A stretch of 64,000 bases of DNA from Megamerina dolium (taxonomy: Eukaryota; Arthropoda; Insecta; Diptera; Megamerinidae). The DNA is taken from positions 38,069,639 to 38,133,638 of the forward strand of contig OY978530.1 of NCBI GenBank assembly GCA_963854835.1, in the 5' to 3' direction. How positions within the stretch are numbered: the stretch's first letter is position 1; every line of letters begins with the position of its first letter. The position numbers were made by a program, and so were the translations under genes. This document shows positions 44,620 to 55,934 of the stretch, one piece after another. A model generated the notes under the pieces. That model did no database searches. It had not been told where the DNA came from and was given only the letters and a program-made list of their open reading frames with translations.

Positions 44620-46710
44620 CTGTCTGAATCTTTTCCGGTCTGTCTAAACCTTGATGGAAAAGTTGTCATTCCACCGTACAACCGTTCTCCTATGGTCCAG
44701 ATAGCGAGAATACCAATAATATTCCTATTAAATTATTTTCTACAAACTCTACAACTACATCTACATAATAGTTCTAGTTCTTTTAGACAAATGTTTTTCG
44801 GGTATATTGTATATACAATTTGAGTTTGATATATTAATTTATTTTTCCCAAAAATATTATAAAAGAAATTATGAAAATGCATCATTGTTTTACACATAAT
44901 TTTATAATAACGTTGCAATTTCCTTCTGTTGCAATAGCCGCACTCACCCAACCGCATCCGACCCCGTGAAAGACGGAAGGTTATCCCGCTATGTTTACTC
45001 CCTAGTTTATTACCTTTATTTATTCTGTAAAATATGTCTCTTGCTGTTATAGCTTACTTTTGATCTATCTTTCAAAATGATTTCCTAAACCTATTTCTAC
45101 ACTAACTTGAATTTGGTTATATGGTTGTTTAAAATGCCTTGATTCTATATCTTTTTCTTATTTAATTATGTTTCGCACGGCATCTACACATTGAATGACA
45201 ATTCAAAGCGATGGATTGCAACAGCTGTGGTTATACGCATGATCATGATAACTTGCTCTGTTCTATGTTCTGAAGCTTAACAATAGATATCTAGCTTTAT
45301 TATTTTTTTTGAATTCGTCTCATCTCTGGCCTGATATTGTCTTAGATTAAAGGAAATCTAGTACCATCCTAATTGTTGCCTAGCGTCTAGACGTTCAATT
45401 ACTGGTGCAATAATGACTGTTCATTATTTGACTTTGTCGACCGCCTGTATTTGTTTAATCAATTGGTGATCGTCGTTATCATCATACTTCGACAAGCCTG
45501 TAAAACCTTTTGAAGTTACGGTATTATTTCACCAGAAGCACTATTAATTCATCGTTGTGGTCCAATTTCAAGTTAATACGATAACAGATATATTTGTTAA
45601 GTTAAGATTACTTGATGATGACGAAAATGTGTTAGTAAATTATTATGGTATCAAATAAATTTATTGTAACAAATGATACAACAACAAGAATTAAACTCAC
45701 AAACAAAATATAATTTTGAAAGATTCGAAACCTAGTCAAAATTACATATTTAAAAGAAGAATTAAACTGATGTAACAAAAATTGAAGAAATTGATGACGA
45801 AAATTTAACAATACAGAACGCTATAATTGATGAATAATACCGAAATTGTGACGAAAGAAATTTAAATCTTACAACAAATTACTTTCAAATTGTGAAATAA
45901 CATTTTAACAAAAACGTTTTTGTAATAGAAAACACGAAATTCATAATTCATACTTGTATTCAGTCTTACTGACACAACCAAAGTTATAATAAAACATTAA
46001 CTTTCAAAAGTTTTGTAAGAACAACGTAAAAAGTTTAGAAGAAATTAAAGAACTAAAATTTAATAAAAGTTTAATAGCATATAACTTGAAAGACGTGCAT
46101 TATTTTTGCTCAATGTAAATTCGTGATTTCTTTTTAAGATACAATAGCTTTTAATGACAAAAAATCAGTGCATACATATATTAGTAACTTCATGTAGTAG
46201 CAAAATGTAAAAAATTTTAACTTGAATTATTGCGTTTTGTTATGGAACTCCTCAAATATGTTCAATGTACGAGTACATTTTTATTTGATTTATATTGTAA
46301 TTTCTAATTTAAATTATACAAAAAAATATTTACTTTTCTACAAATACGTTTTTTATATCAATATTAAACCTAAAACACTTGATATAAATCTAAATAATCG
46401 TCAAAAGCTATATTTGACATGAAATTAATTTATGTTTTCTTTGACACCAAGCAGAAGTACTTCTTGTGCTTCTACTGCTAATTTTTTATGCTTTTTTTTC
46501 TTGTTTGATATGCATACTACTAATAAATATTGTTATCACTTATATATATTATTAAGATGTACTAACATAAAATTAAATTGAATTTTTTTTATTGAAGAAG
46601 ATTTTCTATCTAATATAAAAATGAAAATTTTCGATATATAAAAATAAGATCATATTGATCTTCTATAAAAATATTTAAAAGTACAAACATTACAAGTTGA
46701 CTGAATATCA
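44620..46710. other. Long AT-rich stretch without recognised gene
   Basis: About 2 kb. The part 45600-46100 has legible pieces such as KSLEEIKELKFNKSLIAYNL that might come from a retroelement, but stops are dense and there is no motif. Nothing else supported. Confidence 0.35.
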
Positions 46711-46711
46711 A

Positions 46712-46712
46712 C

Positions 46713-46751
<39 letters not shown>

Positions 46752-46752
46752 T
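46712..46752. repeat. (ATA)n microsatellite, 3' flank of the R1-type LINE
   Basis: About 13 units, reading (TTA)n on the element's strand, directly next to a 20-base poly(A) tail. Confidence 0.95.
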
Positions 46753-49700
46753 TTTTTTTTTTTTTTTTTTGGTGTGAGGAGGTAACAAAATGGCTGACCC
46801 ACTGACCCGTAACTATCGTCACAATTACAGAGTGTGTCGTCGCAGACACTAAAAAACTTCCCCATCCATCAAGGACCTTTGAACCTACCCCGGAACCACG
46901 GTAGTATTACTTCGGGGTAGGGCCCTAGTGAGTCTTTATTAGACTTCACTCGTTTTGACCTGCGTCCAGGTCCCGCTTTTTTCTTCTGAGTACGCATTCC
47001 GTATACCGCGAAATAGCGTTCCAGTTTTCTTCGCTGTGTAACAGTTTTTCGACCAGGTTTTCAACTGTCCATAACCCGATTTGCTGCTCCAATACGATCC
47101 TTTCATTACTCCATCTTTCGCAACTGAAGAAAGTATGCTCTACGTCGTCTTCTTCCGCATCATCGTATACGCATCTAGCATGCGCTCTCTTCCCCATTCT
47201 ATGTAAATATTTACAGAAATAGCCGTGGCCAGATAACAACTGGGTTAGGTAATAATTAACCTCTCCGTGTCTTCGCCCAATCCATTCACATATGCTTGGT
47301 ATAATTTTTATGGTCCATCTGCCATACGTGTCGTTCTCCCATTTCTCTTGCCAGATATTAATTGTCTGCTCTCTTATTTGCTTTTCAGCTTGTGGTGTAT
47401 AGCCTCCAGATTTTTTTAGTAGGCAGAACTTTTTTCGCTCTTCTGCTAGCAGGTCAATTGGTGTTACACCCGCTATTGCCAGCACCGCACTATACGACAC
47501 TGTGCGATAGGCACATGTTATTCGTAGGGCCATAGTCCTTTGTACAGCTGATATAATTTTCCTTCTGCAACCCGTTTTGAGTGTGTCGGCCCATAGTTCA
47601 CATCCATATAGTAGGATGGAATGGTTTACCGCCATTAAGACTTTACGCTTGCTGGTAACGGTCCACCGATGTTTGCCATCAGTCTGCTTAGTGATGCTGT
47701 AACTTTAGCTGCTTTGTTTGTAGCATACTGCAATTGTGCCGTATATGTGAGCTTGGAGTCCAATCTAACTCCTAGATATTTAACCACCTTCTGTGTAGTT
47801 ATTTGTTCGTCGTTTATGTACATATCTACCTCCAAAGGAATTTGACGCCCCGTTATGAGCAGCAGTTCAGTTTTCTGCGTTGCTAACTGAAGTCCGTGGA
47901 AATTTAGCCATTCTTGCGTGCGTATCATCACCTGATTGAGTTTTCTTTGTGCTTCTACTGTATTTCTCGCAGTTATAACAGCTGCTATATCATCTGCAAA
48001 GCCCACTAGGAATGTGTCGTCTGGCATTTCTATGCGTAGTATTTCATCGTAACTTATATTCCAGAGATCTGGACCGAGGATTGAACCTTGGGCTGCACCA
48101 GCCGTTATTTTTTTCGTCTTTGGTCCAGCGTTTGTATTGTATGTGAGTACGCGGTCACATAAATAGCTGCGTATCATTCTACTCAAGTATGCAGGTATCC
48201 GGAAGCGTTGTTCTAAGGCTTCTATCATGTCCGACCATTTCACGCTGTTGAACGCGTTTCTAACATCTAGGGTCGCTAGCAAGACTACTGGTCTAGAATA
48301 GTGGTTACCTTTTTTGTTATCGAGGCTGCTTCCACCACTTCTTGAATCGCTCCCACGGTAGACCTCCCTTTTCTAAAACCATGCTGTCTGTCACTGAGCC
48401 CACCGGCTGCTTGTATTGCAGCTGTGATACGAGGTTTAAGAAGCTTCTCTAATAATTTCCCAGCTGTATCAAGCATGCAGAGTGGGCGATATGCACCTGG
48501 TGTCATTGGGTCACCTTTGCCTTTGCTTACCAGAATTAGTTGTTGGTTCTTCCACACCTCTTTAAATATCCCTTCTTTGAGACATGCGTTGTACATATTT
48601 AACAGTACCTGCGGCTGGTGGTGTACAAGTTCCTTTAATACTTCTCCTGGGATTTTGTCGGGGCCTGGTGTATTCTTATTTTTAAGCGTACTTGCTGCAT
48701 ATTCTAGTTCTTCTTCGCTGAAAAGCAGAATTTCTCCTGGTTCTCTAACTGGATCCTCCGGCCGTAAGGGATGTTGTGGAAACAAGGTCGAGACTATATT
48801 CTCCATTGTTTCTTCATCCATATCATTTGTCACAACTTTGCTACCTGGTTTCTTCATAACGATTTTGTATCCTAGTCCCCAGGGATTTGGGGTTTACGTT
48901 GTTTACGTCTTTGCTTAGTTCAGCCCACTTTTCATTTTTGCTGCGGAAAATAGCAGACTTGAGTTCTGCCTTTGCATTCTTGTATGCTGCACGCTCTATA
49001 ATAAAGTTTTCTCTACGTCTGGCCCTTGTTAGAATGCGTCTATACTGCATGCAGATTCGTCTCAGTTTTGCAACTTTTTCATTCCACCAGTATACCGATT
49101 TGTGTCGCCTGTATCCCGTTTTCGGCTTGGAAGCATCACAAGCCTTTTTAATCGCGCTCATTGTTTGAGTAACTATTTCCCTAGCGGCATGGGTTTGGTC
49201 AACCATATTTGCTTGTCTATTGAACTCCGTCCGCAATACGTCTCTGTTCAATCTATCCACATTCCATTTGCGCGGTATTTTGACGCCATCCACTAGAGCA
49301 TCTTTTTGGCCTTGAAACTGATAAGAGTAGGAGATGTACTGATGGTCACTGGCCGTGAAATCCTCTAGTACCCTCCAGCAAATAATTTTCCCAGCTATTG
49401 ATTCTGTAGCAAACGTTATGTCTGGTGTGGTGCTCTCGCAGCCTGGCCGTCTAAACGTCCTTGCTGTGCCCGTGTTTATAGCAATAAGGCTAAGCCTTGA
49501 AGCCATGTCCACTACCCTACGACCTCGGGCGTCCATAGTTGGCATACCCCACTCCGGAGCACGGGAGTTAAAATCACCTGCTACAACTAAAGCTCCTTCG
49601 AGTTCTAGAGCCTTGCCTTCGATGTCATTCAGTTTATCCTGGAAGGTCATTATATCATCGCTCGGAGTAAGATAACAGCTCACCAATGTAACACCCTTAA

Positions 49701-49766
49701 TACGTACATAAACGTAACAAGATCCTCTGCCGCTGTCAGTGACCTGAATGCTGCTGGTTATAGGTT
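46753..49766 (-). mobile_element. R1-clade LINE (family F), copy 1, 5'-truncated, in a (TTA)n microsatellite
   Basis: On the minus strand it starts inside the endonuclease at about 49766, ends with a poly(A) run (46753-46771), and is flanked on both sides by (TTA)n. The C-terminal zinc-finger-like box and RT motifs place it in the R1 clade. It has at least three frameshifts. The part from 47437 on lies in the tandem-duplicated unit; the last 700 bp (46753-47436) exist only here. Confidence 0.88.
46946..49686 (-). pseudogene. R1-type pol: endonuclease C-part, RT and C-terminal domain
   Basis: Frame 49686-48841: endonuclease part with GALVVAGDFNSRAPEWG and TASDHQYISY, then a basic linker. Frame 48857-48285: KNKNTPGPDKIPGEVLKEL, AYRPLCMLDTAGKLLEKLL, QHGFRKGRSTVGAI. 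A 1-nt deletion near 48310 (relative to the second copy) breaks this frame. Frame 48282-47635: LATLDVRNAFNSVKW, AAQGSILGPDLWNISYD, the catalytic FADD (GFADDIAAV), YLGVRLD. Frame 47635-46946: C-terminal domain ending in a zinc-finger-like box with CVYDDAEEDDVEHTFFSC; one Cys of the usual C-x2-C is replaced by Asp. Two frame breaks are shared with copy 2 and thus predate the duplication. Confidence 0.88.
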
Positions 49767-49767
49767 A

Positions 49768-49768
49768 T

Positions 49769-49815
<47 letters not shown>

Positions 49816-49890
49816 GAATAATAATAATAATACGAATAATAATAATAATAAGAATAATAATAATAATAATAACAATAATAATAAAATAAC
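49768..49890. repeat. (TAA)n microsatellite, 5' flank of the R1-type LINE
   Basis: Mostly TAA with single TACGAA and TAAGAA variants. Unit 2 has the same tract, 12 bp shorter. Confidence 0.95.
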
Positions 49891-49948
49891 ACTACAAATA
49901 CCCCCCTTCTCTAAATTAAGTAACAGTCAATAAATTAAAAGTTACTTT

Positions 49949-51233
49949 TTATTTAGAGTTTGCATTTTGTAGAGTTTTCGTTTGTATATCATTATCTAAA
50001 AAAACCGGTTTAATTCTATCTATCAATATGTTTTGATGCACGTTATTTATGTTGACCGTGAACCATTTTGCAATATTTTCTACCACCTCAAACGGAACCT
50101 CGTATGGTTCCTGTATTTCTGTGCTTTTCCTATCTACCCTTACAAATACCATTTACAGTCTTATAAACTTTTGGGAACATAGACTGGTGAGTCACAATTA
50201 TGTGCCATGTTGGAACGTGAGTTTCGAAATTTTTCTTTAAATCTAGCTAAAATTTCTGTCGGATCGAAAATTCTTTCTGACTCAACCACCATTTGACCAA
50301 GTAACCTAAAAATTTGTCCGTATATCATTTTTAATGGCGTTGCATTGATGTTTTCCTTGAAGGTAGATCGTAAGAGTATGATCGGTAATGGATCGTTTCA
50401 TTGTCTTCTTTGGCCATTATTGATGATTTTAATTGGCTATGTAAACGTTCTGTCACTCCATTAGATTGTGGATGGTATGAAGTGGTATTTATCGTTTGCC
50501 TTCCTAAAAATTTTGCTAATTCACTGAATAATTTAGACATAAATTGAGTTCCTTGATCAGTTGTTATTGTATGAGGTACCTCAAGACGAGAAATTGTTCA
50601 CGAAAAAAGGCTTCTGCTATAGTAAGAGCCAATATATTTTTAATCGGATAAACTTCTGGCTTACGATATCTATGTGAATATGTTCGAAACGACCTTTTAG
50701 AATGCTAATTTTCGAAATTGGTAATTTAGTATGTCTAATTACTGTTTTTGACAATTTACACATTCTTTTAACCATTGATTAATAATTTTATCCAGTCTTG
50801 GCCAAAAGTAACGACTTGCTATTAATCGACGCATTGCTCTTACTCCAGTATGTGCTATGACATGAAGTTTGGTAAAATAAATTTACGCCAACTTACAGGG
50901 ATATAAGGTCTGGTAATATCTAATGATATTTCGCACCATATACTAATTTTGAGAATTGGAACTCCTATTAATTGTAATTTATATCTACTGTCCGAAATTT
51001 CTATAAGTAATTTTAATTTATTGTGTTTTTGTTGTTCTTGATAAAGCACTTTTAAATTTATATTATCAATGTCAATAGTTTCTATATTAGGGTTTCTAGA
51101 TAATGTATCTGCTACAATGTTTGTTTCACCACTAATATGCCTAATGTCACTCGTAAATTGTGATATATATTCTAAATGTCTAGTTTGCCGTGGACTTATT
51201 TCGGTTTTCGAATTTATGGTTTGTGGTCTGTAT
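49949..51233 (-). pseudogene. Ty3/gypsy pol fragment: RNase H end and integrase, copy 1
   Basis: On the minus strand: 51230-51100 reads PRQTRHLEYISQF and ISGETNIVADTLSRNP (end of RNase H). 51049-50855 has the linker and integrase N-terminus (DITRPYIPVSWR). 50540-50331 has LSELAKFLGR-like and TTSYHPQSNGVTERLH, the region of the last catalytic Glu. 50152-49949 reads MVFVRVDRK, EVPFEVVENI and ILIDRIKPV, the integrase C-terminal domain. Several stops and frame changes. The RTE-like element abuts the RNase H end. Confidence 0.85.
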
Positions 51234-54200
51234 ACTTACTTACTTACTTATGTGGCCATAACAACCGAGTATCGATTTAGGCCGAAAATAACATGCTTCG
51301 CCAGCCATCTCTGTTCTTCGCTAACTGGCGCCAGTTAGAAATTCCAAGCGCCGTTAGGTTCTCCAGTACTTGGTCTTTCCACCGGAGGTTAGGTCTTCCT
51401 CTTCTGCGTCGTCCTCCAGCAGGTTCCGAATATAACACCTTCTTAGCTGGAGCGTGTTCTTTACTATGTCAATATCAGCATACAGCTCATACAGCTCATG
51501 ATTGTACCTTATTCGGTACTCGCCACCAACGCAAATAGGTCCAAAGATCTTGCGTAGGATTTTTCTCTCGAAAACTCCAAGCATTCGCTCATCCGAGGTG
51601 GAAATTGTCCAGGCTTCAGCGCCATATGTTAGGACGGGCATAATGAGAGACTTGTAGAGTGTAGTTTTCGTTCTTCGAGAGAGGGCTCGACTTCTCAATT
51701 GTTTACTCAGCCCAAAGTAACACCTGTTAGCAAGAGTTATCCTACGCATGATCTCCAAGCTGACGTCATTACTGCTGTTAATGCTGGTTCCAAGATAGAC
51801 AAAGTCCCTTACTACTTCAAAAGCGTAGTTGTCAACAGTGACGTGCTGTCCAAGACGCCGGGACTCTTTGTTTGTTGACACTAGATACTTCGTCTTGCCC
51901 TCGTTCACCGTGAGACCCATCCGACGCTACTCTCTTTCCAACTCTGAGAATGCTGCACTGACTGCTCGCGTGTTCATGCCGATTATGTCAATATCGTCGG
52001 CATACGCTAACAGCATGACACTTTTGTTGAAGATAGTGCCGTTATGTCGTAGATCAGCAGCTCGTATTATTTTCTCCATAATAAGATTGAAGAAGTCGCA
52101 CGATAACGAATCACCTTGTTTGAAACCCCGTTCGGTATTAAACGGTGCGGAGAGGTCCTTCCCAATTTTCACTGCACAACGGGAGTTATGCAGTGTCATT
52201 CTACAAAGTCGAATGAGCTTTGCAGGAATACCGAACTCAGACATTGTTGCGTAGAGGTAATCCCTTACCGGACTGTCGAAAGCGGCTTTATAATCAACAA
52301 ATAGGTGGTGTGTGTCGATCTGTTTTTCTTGGGTCTTCTCCAGGATTTGGCGCAGTGTGAAAATCTGGTCGATGGTGGATTTACCAGGTCTGAAGCCACA
52401 CTGATAAGGTCCAATCAGGTTGCTGAGCATAGGCTTCAACCTTTCACACAGTACGCTCGATAGAACCTTGTATGCGATGCTCAGGAGACTTATTCCACGG
52501 TAGTTGGCGCAAATTGTGGGGTCTCCTTTGTTATGTACGGGACAGAGAACACTGAGCCTCCAATCATCAGGCATGCTTTCATCCGACCATATTCTGCTTA
52601 TGAGCTGGTGCATGCGGGTGAGCAGCTCATCGCCTCCGCTCTTAAACAACTCGGCAGGCAGGCCATCGGCACCTGCAGCTTTGTTGTTCTTCAGCCTTAA
52701 AATGGCCTCGTCATAGTCGGGTGGTGGAAAATCAACACCATCATCTGTAATTGGGGTTATCGGGCAATTTCCTCCACTGGCGGACTTGTTCGTAGCATCG
52801 CCATTCAGTAACGTGGAGAAGTGTTCCCTCCATAGGCTCAGTACACTCTGGACATCCGTAACCATAGTCCCATTTACATCACGACAAGAAGAGGCTCCGG
52901 GATTTAAACCTCCACTTAGGCGCTTGATCTTTTCTAAGAATTTTCGAGTCTCATTCTTGTCGGTACACATTTCTATCTCCTCACACTCGCGTCGTTCCAA
53001 CTCCATCTTCTTGCGCCTGAAAAGATGTCTCTCTGCTCTCCTTTTCTCTCTGTACTGCTCCTCAACATCTCGCGTTGCGCTGCACTCAGGGTTTTTCTGT
53101 AGGCGGCGTCTTTCTCTGCGGTAGCGTCGCGACACTCCTGATCATACCACTCATTCCTCAGAGGCCGGTAGTAACCGATTACCTCCTCGGCAGCACTAGT
53201 CATGGAGTGGGATATATGTGTCCACCGTGCGCATGTATCATCAAGTGGGGGAGTGTTCTGCATAAGCAGATCCGATAGTCGAGTGGCAAATGCATCTGCT
53301 GTCTCTGGTGATCGCAGCTTACTGACATCGAGCTTTTTCTGTGTGGGACTTCTCTTGTTATTTGCGACACATAAACGTGTGCGCACCTTAGCTGCAACAA
53401 GGTAGTGATCCGAGTCGATGTTGGCTCCACGGATCGATTTCACGTCCATCACACTGGAAGCATGCCTTCCTTCAATCACCACATGATCAATTTGGTTTCT
53501 TGTACGTTGATCTGGAGACAGCCATGTCGCTTTGTGGATGTCGAGATGCTGGAATCTGGTACCACCAATTACCATGTTTCGTGCTGCGGCGAAGTCGATC
53601 AGCCTCATTCCGTTATTGGAGGTGTTATGGTGGAGGCTGAATTTTCCGACAGGTGGACCAAAGGTACCTTCCTTGCCCACCCTGGCATTAAAGTCGCCAA
53701 GCACGATTTTGATATCGTGGCGGGGGCAGCGGACATAAGCTTCTTCGAGGCGCTGAAAGAAGCTCTCCTTGGTCACATTGTCCTTCTCATTCGTCCGAGC
53801 GTGGGGACATATAAGGCTGATGTTAAAGAATTTTGCCTTGATGCGGATTGTGGCCAGCCGCTCGTTCACAGGCGTGAAGTGATGTCGTAGTCTCTTGCTG
53901 ACCAAAACTCCACATCCTAATTCGTGCCTTTCAGCATGGCAACTGTAGTAAATATCACAGGACGTTCTTTTGGAGCAGCCCTGTTCCGTCCATCGCATGT
54001 CCTAGAGAGCGGTGATGTCAGCTCTCTATTTTTCGAGGACATCAACCAGCTGGATAGAGGCACCCTCTCTATAAAGGGACCGGACATTCCAGGTGTATAT
54101 CCGTAAATCATTGTCCTTTTTTCGTTTGCAGGCGTCATCAACAAAAGCGGTAGTCCTTATCCGAGGCATATCTGTTTTTTTCATTGGGGGATTTTTTGGG

Positions 54201-54320
54201 TGGCGGGTCCCTAACCCAATGCACAACCTCTAGTCGAGGAGATTTTCGCCACTCACTTCAGCCGCCTCCCAGCGGGTGCCAGGAGGACGTTGCCCGGTAG
54301 TCGCTACGTGGAGGGCCTAC
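51234..54320 (-). mobile_element. RTE-like LINE (family A), copy 5 (unit 1)
   Basis: Minus strand, from CCTCCACGTAGCGAC at 54320 to GGCCACATAAG at 51250, followed by four TAAG repeats (51234-51250). Full length apart from a small deletion near the C-terminus (after DIDIVK the box RLRWLGHVERM is lost). The neighbours are gypsy pol at the 3' side and R2/R4-type RT at the 5' side. Confidence 0.9.
51354..54226 (-). pseudogene. RTE-like LINE pol in copy 5
   Basis: 54226-54026: start and first endonuclease strand (TWNVRSLYREG), ended by TAG after VLEK. 53998-52973: MRWTEQGCSKR, VLGDFNARVGKEG, IEGRHASSVMDVKS. A 1-nt deletion near 53080 shifts to the next frame (53135-51927), which holds the RT with LKNNKAAGADGLPAELFK, GFKQGDSLSCDFFN and YADDIDIIG. 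It ends at TAG in ERE*RRMG, after which 51920-51354 continues GLTVNEGKTKYL. Differences from copy 6 include GFKQGD (GFRQGD elsewhere) and a few silent or missense changes; copy 6 is usually closer to the 10.9-14.1 kb copy there. Confidence 0.88.
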
Positions 54321-55680
54321 TATACACAGACGACATGAAGCTGTACTCGTCTGCACAACCACACCTAAAAGCACTACTAAATATTACAGAACAATTAACA
54401 ACTGATATTAAAATGAAATTTGGAATTAGCAAGTGTAAAGCACATAGAGAAAGGAAAATGGATTGAAACGCAGACTGAAACGCTAGATATCGAAACTCTA
54501 GACAGCATCGAATAATGCGATATATACAAATACCGTTCCAACAAAGTACGAAAATAGATCACATATTAATAAAAAAACAGCTTGCAAATATTAAAAACCC
54601 AACTCCAAAATTCTTTGTAAAGCCGGTAACACATTCGCTATTCTGATACTCACATACTCTTTTGGAATAATAAACTGGACTAACACCGATATTAATAACT
54701 TAGAAATAGCCACCCGGAAGAAACTGACGAAATAGAAAGCTACACCCCAACTCATGCATACAATAACAATACCAAGATCAGAAGGAGGAAGAGGATATAT
54801 ATACATTCGCAACTTATACAATAGCCAAATAGTTAAATTAAGAAGATTAAGAACATCTGGCAGAAAACTCGAACATCGATAAGAAGAACAGCTATACTTG
54901 GCGAACTTCATCGTAAAACGGAAGGATTTATAATCGCCATTCAGGATCAAGCAATTCTCACTGAAAACTATCAAAAATATATAAAGAAAGAACCTAATGT
55001 AATTAACGACAAATGCCGCAGGTGCCAAATATATACAGAAACAATAGGCCATATAATAGCAGGTTGCCAAATCCTACCAGGTACCGACTATACACAAAGA
55101 CATGATATAGTTGCACAAATAGTACACCAAAAATCGCACATAAGCTCAATCTAATAGAAAACAACGACCCCTATTACAAATACATACCATCTAATATTCT
55201 AGAAAATAACACCTATACCCTATATTGGGATATAACAATACACACCCATAAAACCATAATCAACAATAGACCGGTTATCACACTTACTTATTAATAAAGA
55301 AAACAAGATAACATACTTCATTGAAATAAGCACACCCAACGACACAAACATTCACATGAAATACACTGAAAACATTGAAAAGTACACTGAACTAATACAA
55401 GAAATAAAAGGCATATGGAAACAAAACACAATAAGAACAATTTGTGATCTCTACAACAGGAATACTACACAAAACATTCATCCCAAACGTAAAACAACTC
55501 GACATCGAAGAAATAACACACTACAAGATACAGAAAGTAGTTATTTTGAAAATATACATATAACAACAACATAAAGAAAAATGTGCCAATACGACTTGCA
55601 GCCCGAAACTGCCGTCGTGCTCGGTGAAAATGGACCACGCCTCACGCGGTATGCGGGGGTTTGGTTGGTTGGTTGGTTGA
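54321..55680 (+). mobile_element. R2/R4-type LINE (family H), 3' part, copy 1
   Basis: On the plus strand it begins with LYTDDMKLYSS, so the copy starts exactly at the RT catalytic box. It continues with ITEQLTTDIKMKFGISKCK and, after many stops, the CCHC box at 55014-55067 (C-x2-C-x8-H-x4-C). Then come LENNTYTLYWDITIHT, NNRPVITL and the open frame 55356-55574 (YTENIEKYTELIQEI). This order (RT, CCHC, restriction-like endonuclease) is that of R2/R4/Dong-type LINEs. The P-D of the endonuclease core is P-V here. The 3' end has four TTGG repeats at 55660-55679. Confidence 0.75.
55356..55574 (+). pseudogene. C-terminal end of the R2/R4-type LINE ORF, copy 1
   Basis: 72 codons, MKYTENIEKYTELIQEIKG followed by a basic tail, ending at TAA 55574. 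It follows the restriction-like endonuclease core in the family. Frame-broken from the CCHC part upstream. Confidence 0.6.
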
Positions 55681-55736
55681 AGTGGTGACTCATTCATAAG
55701 TCAAAATAGCGCTTACGCACCGTTTTGTTACCTTCT
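55681..55736. other. Duplication junction between unit 1 and unit 2
   Basis: Unit 1 ends in gttacctt and unit 2 begins gctcttctgctagcagg. At the join cttctgct appears twice in a row (55733-55748), a possible microhomology or short filler duplication. In the first unit the same R1 sequence is preceded by acttttttc. Confidence 0.8.
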
Positions 55737-55934
55737 GCTCTTCTGCTAGCAGGTCAATTGGTGTTACACCCGCTATTGCCAGCACCGCACTATACGACAC
55801 TGTGCGATAGGCACATGTTATTCGTAGGGCCATAGTCCTTTGTACAGCTGATATAATTTTCCTTCTGCAACCCGTTTTGAGTGTGTCGGCCCATAGTTCA
55901 CATCCATATAGTAGGATGGAATGGTTTACCGCCA

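Larger units (their letters stand above)
47437..55736. repeat. 8.3-kb tandem duplication, unit 1
   Basis: Everything from 47437 to 55736 reappears in the same order and orientation from 55737. The offset is 8,300 bp at the left, 8,301 after a 1-bp indel near 48310, and 8,289 beyond the (TAA)n tract, which is 12 bp shorter in unit 2. Only a handful of substitutions were noticed, so the duplication is recent. The unit is a mosaic of R1-type LINE, gypsy pol, RTE-like LINE and R2/R4-type LINE. Confidence 0.95.

Noticed and set aside
45600..46100. Possible decayed retroviral-type env region
   Set aside because: Only vague Asn/Lys-rich pieces, no motif and dense stops; not enough to annotate.
48424..48918. 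164-codon plus-strand ORF (again at 56725-57219)
   Set aside because: Antisense of the R1-type RT.
49748..49933. Asn-repeat ORF
   Set aside because: Translation of the (TAA)n tract in the AAT frame.
54591..55070. 159-codon minus-strand ORF (again at 62880-63359)
   Set aside because: Hydrophobic shadow of the R2/R4-type LINE, whose CCHC and endonuclease motifs lie on the plus strand.
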